NCBI GenBank assembly: GCA_964017045.1
Contig: OZ024794.1
Span: 7,600,329-7,664,328 of the forward strand
Length of the DNA stretch: 64,000 nucleotides
Reading direction: 5' to 3'
Source of the DNA: Omphiscola glabra
Taxonomy: Eukaryota; Mollusca; Gastropoda; Lymnaeidae
The notes beneath the pieces are model-generated. The model did no database searches. It had not been told where the DNA came from and saw nothing but the letters and a program-made list of their open reading frames with translations. A program made the position numbers and the translations under genes. Each line of letters begins with the position of its first letter. Within the stretch, counting starts at the first letter, position 1. Shown piece by piece: positions 22,851 to 44,595 of the stretch.

Positions 22851-22991
22851 ATGGCTGCTCACTTGGCGAAAACAGCATTTGAGACCTGGCGAGTTGAAGA
22901 AATTAAGACATTTTTACGGGAATTGCATCAGCCGGTATCTGGAAATAAAGCAGAACTTGTAGATCGGGCACGCGGCTGTGTAGCGTTTTGA
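22851..22991 (+). CDS. Small SAP-domain-like reading frame, possible first exon
   Basis: A 46-codon frame beginning MAAHLAKTAFETWRVEEIKT and continuing FLRELHQPVSGNKAELVDRA then RGCVAF. The W.VEEIKxFLRE...PVSGNKAELV pattern fits the SAP helix-turn-helix (a roughly 35-residue DNA-binding motif whose signature ends GxKxELV). Alone it is too short for a usual protein, so it may be exon 1 of a plus-strand gene whose later exons I could not find, or a retained fragment of a SAP-bearing mobile gene. No good GT donor is obvious. It faces the zinc-finger gene head to head. Confidence 0.4.
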   Translation: MAAHLAKTAFETWRVEEIKTFLRELHQPVSGNKAELVDRARGCVAF

Positions 22992-24984
22992 ATTTTTTGG
23001 GGAAAAAAAACGTATCTATCTGAAACATTTTTCTAATTTCTAGGCGAAAAAGATTAGCAAGGGCAAAAACCCCTGCTTTTTCAGATCATTGCAGTGCCCA
23101 ATAGAAAAAGTATAAGAAAAATTTAGAAATAATTTTAAAATCTAAAAATAACTAAATCTCATGCAAAACCATACATTCATACATGCCTGAGTTATCTTTT
23201 GGTAAGGAAAGTGATAAACACTTTCATGATATCATTGAGTAAAAAATGTAAATATGAATAAAGATACTGGTACAGTACAGTAATATGTATATTATATGGA
23301 ATTTATAGATTATGCATATATTAATGATGTGGTTGGTAATGTAAGAATACCAAGCAGTATCAGTATCCAATTACAATTCAGTGAACATCAACCCCTCATT
23401 ATCATAGCGTAGACTGTAGGAATGAGGTAATAAATATGCGTTTGTGTCAACAGATATAAGAACTAATTTAGCCAGGAAAGGATTTTGCCATTATGATTAT
23501 CATGACATTAGATTATTAGTAGTTTCACTAGTCAAGCATAAATATTTTTTAATAGTATTTTAGTTTTAGAAGAGAAGATAATGTGCTCAATACTTGATGA
23601 CACTATACTCTATACAGACTATACTGTATACTGATACTTCAAAAAAGTTTATAAGTTTTCTAACTAACAGTAAAACTGGAAAGGATGTTCAGCACATATT
23701 CAATTCATATTCTTTCCAAAATCCAATTTATCAACACAAAGTTAAGCTCCGGTACCGCAGTCAGTAGCCTAAAAAACCCACTAAATTGCTTAATTAAGAA
23801 TATAGGGAATAGTGAGTAGAGGGACGTAGACCGTAGACTGGCGCAGAGCAAGCACCAAATTTATTTCAATTTGTAAAAGAACTTAACTAAGTGTAAGAAA
23901 GTGAAAGTTCATCAACATTTAAATATGGTATTTCAACTTTTAGAAGACATTTGACTTTTGACTCATTTTGATCTGAACTGAGGTTGAATGAGAATGGTTA
24001 GCATTAACTTTTTTACGGTAATAATAAAATTAAAAGTTGCCCATAGTGTTATATTTTAAAGTCTTAAGTTTGCAAAATTTCAATACGTTAATTAGCACAA
24101 CACATTACAGATAGACAATAAAACGTGGTTGAGATATAAAATCCATTAATTCCTAAAATTCTTTTAAATAAATTTTGAAATTAACTCCTCTTCAATAACT
24201 TTTGTAAAAATGTATAAAACCTCAATACGCTTGAATCAATAATTAGTCAAAATAAATTATCATCATTACTGACCTTAATATTTTTTATACATAATAAGAA
24301 CAAGGTCTAAAAATTTATGGTAGAATTATATTTCTAAAGCAAAACAAAAATGTGAGAAATGTAATATTTATTTCCAAGATGGCTAACAAATGACCAGATA
24401 AAAGCATGTTTGTTGTCTTAAAAAATAATACATAATTTTGATTGTAAAATTATCTTAATTAATTCATTTTAAATAAATGAACAAAAATTTGTAGTTATAA
24501 GGATAAATATCATAATTAAAAGCAGTAACATTCAAGAAAAATACATATCGTTCTAAAATATTTTAGAATAAAAAGCTTTTTCGGCCAAATGTAACTGTGT
24601 TTATGTGAAGCGAGCTACTTCCGATTCTGCTATTGTACTGTTTACTTTAAAGTACAAGAAGTAGAGATTAGCCATTAAATATTTTATACTGAAACTGAAG
24701 GGATACTAAGTATTCCAGTAAACAGAATATACCATAATCAAACTTTTGTATTGGCACCATTTGAAAAAAGTAATAACGTTATGTAATGTATACTCCTTTT
24801 GTGACCTTAACATTATTTTGTAACTAAGTCCAAGTTAGGACTTAGGGCTTAAGCTTAGGCTCACTGCTCAGACTTCACTTAGGACCGGGAGTCGGGGGCC
24901 GTCCATTATCTTATTATTAATAAGTTACAGTTCAGTAAGTAATTCGCTATCCGGAAAGGGAGTTGGGTTAATTAAGATAGATCG
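22992..24984. other. Intergenic, nothing recognised
   Basis: AT-rich sequence with no ORF above 60 codons and no inverted ends or tandem repeats I could support. Confidence 0.45.
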
Positions 24985-25420
24985 TACCTCATTTCATATT
25001 AGGTTAGGTTTAGGGATAGATTTAGAATTTAGGGTTCAGGTTAGGTTTAGGGATAGATTTAGGGTTCAGGTTAGGTTTAGGGATACATTTAGGAACGTTT
25101 TTCATTATTTTTTAACGTTTTATTCTTAATTTTATGGGTCACGGCAATCAAGTTGGTGGCCGTAGTAAAAAAAACGCGGTACGATCTATTCGCATTTACC
25201 AGGAGTTGTGTCTAATAAGGTGTGACACAGTCACAGTGAGGGGGGGGGGGATTTAGATGTTGGTTTTCCTGAAGGGTCATGGCAACCAAGATGGCTGCTG
25301 TGTTAAAAAAAAAAAAAGGTTAATGTGACAATCTGCGCCATGGCCGCCCTCTTGGTTGCCATAACCCATGAAAGGTCACCCTAAAGAACCTAAACCTAAC
25401 CTGAACCCTAAACCTATTGA
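24985..25420. repeat. Telomere-like and CAAGATGGC-hairpin repeat, copy 1
   Basis: Roughly 30-bp units containing GGTTAGGTTTAGGGATAGAT recur about three times at 25005-25090, and the inverted form CCTAAACCTAACCTGAACCC returns at 25390. Between them are GGCAACCAAGATGGCTGC and, inverted, GGCCGCCCTCTTGGTTGCC (25274-25368), able to form a hairpin. The block AAAACGCGG.ACGATCT..CATTTACC is shared with 42440-42480. It looks like a MITE-like family, not a true telomere. Confidence 0.6.
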
Positions 25421-26559
25421 ACAGTGAAATAAAAACTTAAATGATGTCATGGCGCAAATTGTCTGCTTTACTTTAGCAACAAAAAATAAATAACAAACAA
25501 GTCTGCTAACATAAGGATGTTTTAGCTACTTGCCGAGAGAATTGAAAGTAGGAAAAAAAGTGTTGCAATTTAATGAATTAATTTCAGCGGGTAACGGTAC
25601 ATTAATTTTGTGGTGAATTTAGTTACTTGAGTTTTAGTCTTTATTGAGTAGGCTATCCCTCTAGATATGCGACAAGAAGTGTAAACAACTTGCGGTCGCT
25701 CCCTTCCTCAACTAAAACACATGTCACGTGTGCTACAGTTATACACTGTGGTAAGAAAAGTGTGATAATGAAGAAAAACAATAAAAAATATTTTTATAAA
25801 ATAAAAAAATCTAACTTACAGTTCCATAGACATAGAATACTCTTTTACACACTTTTTGCAGGTTCCAATAAAAATAATAAAATCCAGACGTTGTCAGAAA
25901 TCAATACTATACCCATTTACCAAAAGGGTGGAAAATTTAAATACTATAATTAATTAATGATCCAATTAAATTATAATTTAAAACATTCCATCGGCATATT
26001 AACAGTAACAATCCAAGCATAACAAGAGGGAGATAATCTTACACTAAATCTCAAAGAGGCGCGCCAAACCAACATGAGCCAAATTGTGACGACACACATT
26101 TTTTTATTTCTTTTTATTTATAACCATACAAATAAAACCTGGGTCATCTACCACTCGAGCGTCGATTATTAAAAAAATCATGTTCCAGTTTGAAATGCTA
26201 TTTTAAGTGGTTATTCTTTTTATTGATGTTCATTAATAGTACAGAGGAGAGAGGGCGACTGGGTATTTTGGAAGCATATTTTTCTCGTTGAAGTGCCAGA
26301 CTGACATGCTATCACTTTATAGGAGTGCACAATATAGATAGATATATATCCTTCCAGGCTGACGTGTTGTATCAGATGGATGGGCGGCTTATGCAAACAC
26401 AGAATCTATGAACACTCAAACTCTGTTTATTTACCATACATTAAATTATTCTATTTTAAAAATTTTGTATTTAACATTTGTGCTGAAATTAATATGTATA
26501 GTGTCGTAAAAATCCATTTATTTGGATCAATAAAAGAATTTTATCTTATGCTGGCATCT
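25421..26559. other. Intergenic, nothing recognised
   Basis: The 25690-25953 frame is Lys/Asn-rich AT-bias translation with no motif. No repeat identified. Confidence 0.4.
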
Positions 26560-26795
26560 GTTCCATCACAATGTGACGATGGCGTACACTACGCAGAATG
26601 AAATTCGCAAGGCCTGGGATTACTCTTTTTAGGATTTTAAACTGGTTCCCTACACAGCAAATAGCTTGGCACCAGTGGCATCGCAGGAGTTGTCTTACTT
26701 AATGTTTTATTGTGCCAATGTTATCCGCCTTCGGGACTCCATCTCTGGGTTGTGAATTCAGAGTTTCCTTCTCTTAGATGAGTTGCCATCCAAGG
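26560..26795 (+). repeat. SINE-like interspersed repeat, family A, copy 2
   Basis: Matches 6880-7115 in the opposite orientation. Both copies end with AATTCAGAGTTTCCTTCTCT then TAGATGAGTT, suggesting a conserved 3' domain. Copy 2 continues CATCCAAGGTGAATGAGTCC, which copy 1 lacks. Confidence 0.6.
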
Positions 26796-27778
26796 TGAAT
26801 GAGTCCCATCCACTCGGGGTGCTGGTGATGTTTTTGATTGACTGGGCTTTGGTGGTATTGAAATCCAGACCATGAACTTGAGATTGGCTCAGTTTAGACC
26901 ACTTTTTATGAATAAAAGAATAACAGTTTAAATAGCACTTCATACCGGAACAACATGGTTTTTTAATAACCAAAGTTCAAGTGGTAATTTACCAAAACCT
27001 GAAATTGACTGTGATGTTCAACTTTCTGTTGTGATGGATGTATTCTAACAGAAGATGTCACTTATAAATTTTATAGTTTAATTAAAAAATAATAGTGAAT
27101 TGTGCTTTTGATTAAATTTTAATAAGTTTTTAAATCTGTAACAATTTTTAATTCAAAAGTGTGACATACTTTTTTAAAAAAAAGGTTGGGTGGGGGTGGG
27201 GGTCTGAAATTTGTGACAGGAGGGAGGGAATGGGTAAACATTTTCCAAATATAGTGTGACATACTTTACAGATGGCCCCTAGATCTAGATATGACTACTA
27301 GGAGTAGTATGTAGTCATAAATTTTGTAGTCCAGTCTGATTAGCTTAGCCTTACTATTAAAATTAATAAGCTAGGCTAATTAATTTAATAATTAGGGCCT
27401 CATACTAATAACTAAGTCACTCAATAGTCTAAGTGGTTTGCATTTTCACTTTGTTCTTTTTTTAAATTCAAATTAATTGTAAGCTGCACTAGGTTTCATT
27501 AATGATTAATTCCCCAATGAACATGACAAACATACTTTAAACAAAACCATGGAGTGGCATGGACCCAAATCAAACTTGAAGCTTCAAAACTTTAAAATAA
27601 CACACTTAAACCTACTTTTTAAAATTTTGTCCACCATTTTAATAGCTAAACTTGAATTCAGTGTGCTGTTTAGTGTTGTGTTGAATGTCATAACTTAAAT
27701 TTGCTGTACAGTATTACTCATATGGTGTTGACAGCGTTGTTGTCAACAAGTCAGTTTTAATTGTGTATTGCCCTAAAT

Positions 27779-27920
27779 ACCCTATTTTATGGACTATAAG
27801 ATGCACCATAATTAAACAAAACAAAACATTTTTACATTAATTTCGAGTATAAGACGCACCTGAATTTTGAAGGCAATTTTTCGAAGAAAAAAGTGCATCT
27901 TATAGTCCGTAAAATACGGT
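27779..27920. mobile_element. MITE with long hairpin-forming ends, copy 1
   Basis: The ends ACCCTATTTTATGGACTATA and, inverted, ACCGTATTTTACGGACTATA extend as AGATGCAC on both sides, so the 142-bp element can fold almost entirely. A second copy is at 50448-50604. Family not assigned. Confidence 0.75.
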
Positions 27921-28049
27921 AATATAAGGATTTTTTTCAATGAATGATTTCTTTGAGTTTGAGGTCTTGCCTTGTACGAAAAAGTCACATTAATATTATT
28001 TGTGATTATTATTTCCATTTCAATTTTTTTTTCAGGCTCTCTAAATTGA

Positions 28050-31353
<3,304 letters not shown>

Positions 31354-31637
31354 CCTTATTATCTTTTTTTTTTTTTTTTTTTTTTTTTTTTGATTTAATT
31401 GCACCATAGCCATTGTAAGAAATTGCAACATCAATGTTGTTATATGTCCTTTTATTTTAAATATGTGTTTGATCACTACATCTTTAACTTAAAAATGAAT
31501 GGGGCTGTTATGAATAATAAATTACCCTCATCTTAAAGTGATCACCAGTATCAAAAAAAAAAAAAGAGTGGATCGATTTTAATAGTTTAACAAAAGTAGT
31601 GATTGTTGTTATTAATTCATCAATTGAACTTGTAAAG

Positions 31638-31930
31638 CAGAGGTTCTCAACCTGTGAGTCGCAACCCCTTTGGGGGTGACTCATTTTCTAGATCAATGGT
31701 TCTCAACCTTCCTAATGCTGCCACCCTTCAATACATGTCCTCATGTTGTGGTGACCACTAACCATAAAATTATTTTCATTACTACTTCATAAATGTTTTC
31801 CCCGATGGACTTAGGTGACCCCTGTTTAAGGGTCGTTCGACAGGTTGAGAATCCCTGTTCTAGATGATCAGAAGGGTGATCACAAATTTAAAAGGGTGGT
31901 AATTTCTTTATTAATTGTTCATCAATTTTA
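31638..31930. mobile_element. Older hAT-like copy hosting the inserted element at 31694-31857
   Basis: CAGAGGTTCTCAACCTGTGA then GTCGCAACCCCTTTGGGGGT is a typical hAT (Charlie-like) 5' end. After the inserted element and its target duplication the sequence resumes as GATCAGAAGGGTGATCACAA. The right terminus is not identifiable. Confidence 0.5.
31694..31857 (+). mobile_element. SPIN-like hAT MITE (164 bp) with perfect target duplication
   Basis: TTCTAGAT flanks it exactly (31686-31693 and 31858-31865). The left end is CAATGGTTCTCAACCTTCCT; the right end is GGTCGTTCGACAGGTTGAGA then ATCCCTG. The order of internal blocks (AATGCTGC.ACCCTT.AATAC, CCTCATGTTGTGGTGACC, AACCATAAAATTATTTTC, TTACTACTTCATAA, GATGG.CTTAGG.GACCCCTGT) agrees with what I recall of the SPIN non-autonomous hAT family, with the central part deleted. 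Assignment is from memory and was not searched. Confidence 0.75.
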
Positions 31931-32504
31931 ATAATTAAAGATGTTTAAAAAAAACTGGATTTTCGGTTTTGGTACCAAAAACCAAATTTGATTTTCATGA
32001 ACTGATTTTAAAAATTAATTTAAAGAAGAGGAAAAATAAATTATATTTAAAAATACATAAATAAACCAATAGTAAAAAGCTGACATTAAAACAACCCATT
32101 TGTGACTGGTTAATGGGGAAAAGTCTTTGCCTCATTTATTAGTGATAGATGTCAACAAGAGTGGAGAAAGCAGTCCTCCATAACCCCTTACCTCTGTGTG
32201 AAAAGCCCTCTGCGTCCCCTCAAAATATGTCATAGATGGTACAGTCTTATGCATTATAATGTCCATGTGCCATGGCTGTGAGGAAAGGTGTCATTAAGCC
32301 CCCACCCAACCGAAATAAACATGCATTTATTTCTTGGAAAAAAACAAATTATGCCGTTCCCATGAGTGTCTGCAGGACTCAGTCCTGATTGTACAACCTG
32401 AAACTGATGGTCTAAAACAGAAAACTTGTTTGCCGAAAAAATGATTTTAACATCCCTAGTTTAAATTGAAAAGGTTAAGCTAACATGCACAATATATATA
32501 TCAT
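31931..32504. other. Spacer downstream of the C18orf32 homologue
   Basis: No ORF or repeat recognised. Confidence 0.35.
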
Positions 32505-33185
32505 TAGGAAATGGCGTCAGCGAGCCGTCGAGCTTGCGCTCCTTATGCTCTCCCTGGCGCCCACCCACACGTCAGCCGCCGGGTTTCCCCGACGTCAAGC
32601 CGTGCGGAGGGACGTCAGAGATATCCCCGGGCGTGGAGCGTCCCCACCAGCAACCGCTCGATCGGGTTCGCCGATGGAGACCCTCCCCGCCCGGAGACAT
32701 CTGGTCGACCGAAGACGCTGTGTTTCAAGCATCCGCAGTCCACTCTCCTAGGGGCCGGGACGGTAAATTAACGTCCTAATATCTCCCCCCACCCGTCCCG
32801 GGGAAGCATCGGACGCCCTCTAAGAGGGATTCTACAGTGGGTTTCCACCCCGCAACTAATTCGCGAAGTAGCTGGGACGAAACGGTTGCCTAGGAGCAGC
32901 TTTCTCAGGGCTGCATATTTACAATCACCGGCCATAGGCTTCCACCACAGCCTATCGCCTCATATCCCTTAACGGCAACTTGTAATCATGATCCCTACCC
33001 TATGTTTGCCTTTTCTTCCCCCTGCGAAGTATCACAGATGGCAGCCCTGTAGGAGCCGTTTATTCCAGCAACTACCATGCATACCCTTGTCTGCCACGCG
33101 GGAAACGCAATGGTGGTAATGTGCCCCGGGTTAACGCCGAGGGGGTCGGTGGCCAGCGCTTCCAAATGGGCAATAAACAGTTTGA
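32505..33185 (+). repeat. Young, GC-rich copy of a 680-bp retroposon-like repeat
   Basis: A sharply bounded GC- and CpG-rich island in AT-rich flanks. It is homologous in inverse orientation to 3168-3885. Three overlapping plus frames (32485-32779) are open, probably because of base composition: stops are rare in GC-rich DNA. It could be the 3' end of a 5'-truncated non-LTR element or a long SINE; there is no clear poly(A) tail, but AATAAA stands near its end (GGGCAATAAACAG at about 33170). Confidence 0.65.
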
Positions 33186-34961
33186 TATAATATAGTTAAC
33201 TATTTGTCATTTAATTTTGCATAATCAACACTGCTCAATGCTTTCTCTGAAAGGAAAATTGTGAAATTGTTTAAAGTAAATACCATATTTTTCAACATAA
33301 ATAATTTTTTAAGAGAAAAAAGTAAAATAAAATCGATTATGCATATTTTAACATTTCAGAAAATTGTATTTTAAATAATATTGATGATAGATCGGAGTAT
33401 TATTTATTAAAGATTTGTGATAAAAAGTTATACTGTGCATTTATAATTGTATTATGTCTATATTCTCTTTCACAATGATTTGTTTATTTCAAATTCTTTT
33501 CTAAAAACCTTGTTGGATATGGTACACTTGATGTAGCACTTCACTAAATAATTTCAGAATTATCTATTCAAGAAATATATAAGCAAAGTGATTAGAAAGC
33601 CTTTTATAGGATATCAGTGATATTTGAGATATTGTACCTTACATATTTTGTTCATTCATTTTTAAATTAAAATTTAGTCTTATCAAGTTCCTGAAATACA
33701 CTCTTGTTTATTACTACTACCTTTCTCTGTGATTGAGACCACTTACTTCAGAGCTAAAAGAAATCCCTACCAATACATGAACATTAAAGATGCATGTTTG
33801 TAACTACTTGAAGCATTGTCTTTGACTTCTTACATCATTATTTGCCATACTGAGCAATTTCCTTTTTTCATGACTACATGACATAACTAACATATTGCAG
33901 TCCTATTTTACATATACCATTCCTGTTTACCAAAATTATATATAATTTTTTTTTTTAATAAAACAGCAGGCAAAATATTTGTAAATTCTTGATTACATTT
34001 TATGTAAGGAGATTTCTTGATTTCAAAGCCTGGGGTATGAGTAAATGGGATTATAATGAGCAGAGGAGAAACAAGCTTTTCATTTAAAGTTATGTTTACA
34101 TTTGAAAACTTCTTCATTAACATCTGCAACTTCAATTAGGTAATTAATAAGTCACAAGTTTTTTTTACTTAATTCTAAAGTTTTGTTTGTATTTCAACAA
34201 ATAAATGAGAAGTGCATTATTTTCACTTTTTAAAATGCATTGTTACTTTTGTAGGGAATGCAAGACTTAGTACCTCAAAAAATTATTATTAGAGGTTAGC
34301 GAGACTAGTCAAATAAATCATAAGGGGTGCAAGCGTAGAAAAGGTTGAGAAATATTTAGTTCCTTCTTGTATTGCCCCAGTGTAAAGATGTTATTCTGCA
34401 CTTTATTCAATATGCCTGTGGATTATACTTTGAACATTGTAATTGTATGATAATTTTGTGTACTGGTATTGAAAATGTGATTTCATGAAAATACATCATT
34501 ATTTACGGAAACCATGCATTGTCATGTTTTATTATAACCTTTTTGTCCACTGTGGTCAATAAACACATTAAAAGCTTTAAAATTTTAGATTCATAAAAAA
34601 TAGAGTTGAAATAGAAATTAGCTCTCCTAATTATCATATTTCCGGGGATTTAATTTTTGGAGTTAAACTTTTAGGAAATTACTTGGGGAAATGTTGAAAA
34701 TGTAAACTTATTTTTTTATGATATACATTAAAAATAATTATTAAGGATTACCAATCTTTAAATTCAGAGTTGAATGAGGAGAGATGTGCCATTATAAAGG
34801 TTATAACCAATAATGTCTTTAAATGTAAATTATATATCATTTGGTATATTGAAGAATAAAAATAAAAACCTCAATTTCGACTTGAAATATTTAGTTAAAA
34901 TTAATAATAAAATAAATAGAAACTCTTTAAATTATGCAATATATGATTTAATTTCAAACTT
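33186..34961. other. Intergenic, nothing recognised
   Basis: AT-rich sequence between the 3' ends of the C18orf32 and RIOK2 genes, including presumed 3'UTR of RIOK2 just below 34962. No supported feature. Confidence 0.4.
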
Positions 34962-42869
<7,908 letters not shown>

Positions 42870-44105
42870 TTCTTATCCAAGCAATAGATTCCGTGATATT
42901 GAATCAATCACTATAAATAAATTAATGAAGAGTTGTAATGATATCTAACTGTAGTAAATTTCAAGGCAAAGGTATCGGTAGTATCACATGTAAAGAAAAA
43001 CAGTAAATCCCGGAAATGAATTTTTTTTAGTAAGCACTCTTTTGTCCTTTCGTTCATTATTATGTCAAAATGCGCCTACGGAAAAAAAATCCTGCAAATA
43101 TTTTCCTCGTTATTAATATAATTGAAAGTATTATTGCCTGTATATTAAGTATTTTACAGTAGATACCATCTCTATTTAATATTTAAATAATACATTTTTA
43201 GATTTCCTTCTTACTAATTAAAAAAAAAAGGATAAATTAAAAGTGAATAGGCTGAATGGGTCTAGAAATCGACCGATAACAGACCACTTACGTGTCTCTA
43301 AACAATTGCAATTAATTATTCCTTCGACTTTTTGTTGGTCTAAGTCAGTGTTTCTTAACAATCTTTGCCCCATGCCCCACCTGAGCACCTAAAAATGTTT
43401 AATGTCAATTCTATCCTATCTAACTTAAATTAACTTCTCTTTTGTTCGTGTTTCTTTCTGTGTTTGGGGCAAAATCTTCGGAAGGTTAACTGATCCACTT
43501 CCCGTCAACCTATCAAGCTGAAACTTGGCACATAGACTCGTTGCCAACGACAACACATTATTTGAAGTTTTCAGCCCCACCTGACCCCTAAAAAAATCAG
43601 TTTTCATTTTAACAGATGCCACTGATTTCACGAAATAAAATTCCTGATAACTGCGCTAAATGAGCTTCTTAAAAATATCGCACTTTCGTTTGGTGCGTTA
43701 TATTTTATTTTGTTTTATGGAAATCATCATGTCCCTTAGTCCTTGGACTTTTGGGGCGCCACAGATGACATGAAAACTATCCTCCTCCATTCCGCCCTGT
43801 TTATGAATATAGTTTGTGTAATAAATCTGTGGTGTAAAAGCGGGTGGGACATTAGAATATTAATATAGTTCAGGAGCGTGAAAAAATACGCGGTTGCGAG
43901 CCTAGGTAAAAAAAAAGGTCGGCGGGGGGGGGGGGGGAAAGAGAAATTGAGATTCTTATAAAATGCGTTACTTGAATGCATGTTTTGTCAAATTTTTAGC
44001 CCCACCCCATTGCTCGATATTAAAGTTTATAAGGGATTATACGAAAACTTTGTTTTTAGGGGTTGTTTAATTACTTTGGAGAACGTGATTACATAAAATA
44101 AAATT
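42870..44105. other. Divergent intergenic region between RIOK2 and SNX27
   Basis: Presumed RIOK2 promoter and upstream sequence. It includes a repeat-like segment at about 43380-43640 (AAGCTGAAACTTGGCACATA) and a G-run near 43924. No core promoter motif can be assigned. Confidence 0.4.
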
Positions 44106-44279
44106 CAGGGTCATGCTAGACAAGGTGGATGAAGGGGGAGTAGGCCCCGCCTCCTAATTAAAAAAATAAGGGATTGGGGGGGGGGGCAAAAATGTTATAA
44201 TTATGAAATAAATATAAATATTTTGGTAAGGGGGTGCCAAAACTCAGTCTTTGTCCAGTTTTTCCTAGTCATGACCCTG
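44106..44279. mobile_element. Terminal-inverted-repeat MITE (174 bp)
   Basis: The ends are CAGGGTCATGCTAGACAAGG and, inverted, CAGGGTCATGACTAGGAAAA. Flanking 8-mers do not match, so hAT origin is inferred from the CAGGG ends alone. Confidence 0.6.
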
Positions 44280-44595
44280 TCTGAAATGATTTTGAAGCAT
44301 ATTTTAACATTCCTTTAAATAAGATAAATTGGAACAAAACGTGTGAGATTTACATATAAATTATTTTTAAGTGGTGTATTTATAAGGAGTCCAATGAATT
44401 GTTAATCATGATCATGCTTATGTAGACAAAACACATATGGTTTTATTTAATGATATTAAAGTTAAAACAAAATTTTGTTTATATAGGCCTACATGTATAC
44501 AAATTAGTGCCAAAATCGACAAGTTAATAAAAAAATGTTGACACAACTTGCCTTTTCACCGTCAAAATAGAAAATAAGAAGTCACGTGATTTAGC

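Noticed and set aside
25000..25095. Possible interstitial telomere
   Set aside because: Units are about 30 bp and degenerate, not runs of TTAGGG, and they belong to a dispersed repeat also present at 42259-42490.
32485..32779. Three overlapping Arg/Pro/Ser-rich ORFs in the GC-rich island
   Set aside because: Stops are rare because of GC content; the region is homologous to a decayed repeat at 3168-3885 in which the frames are destroyed.
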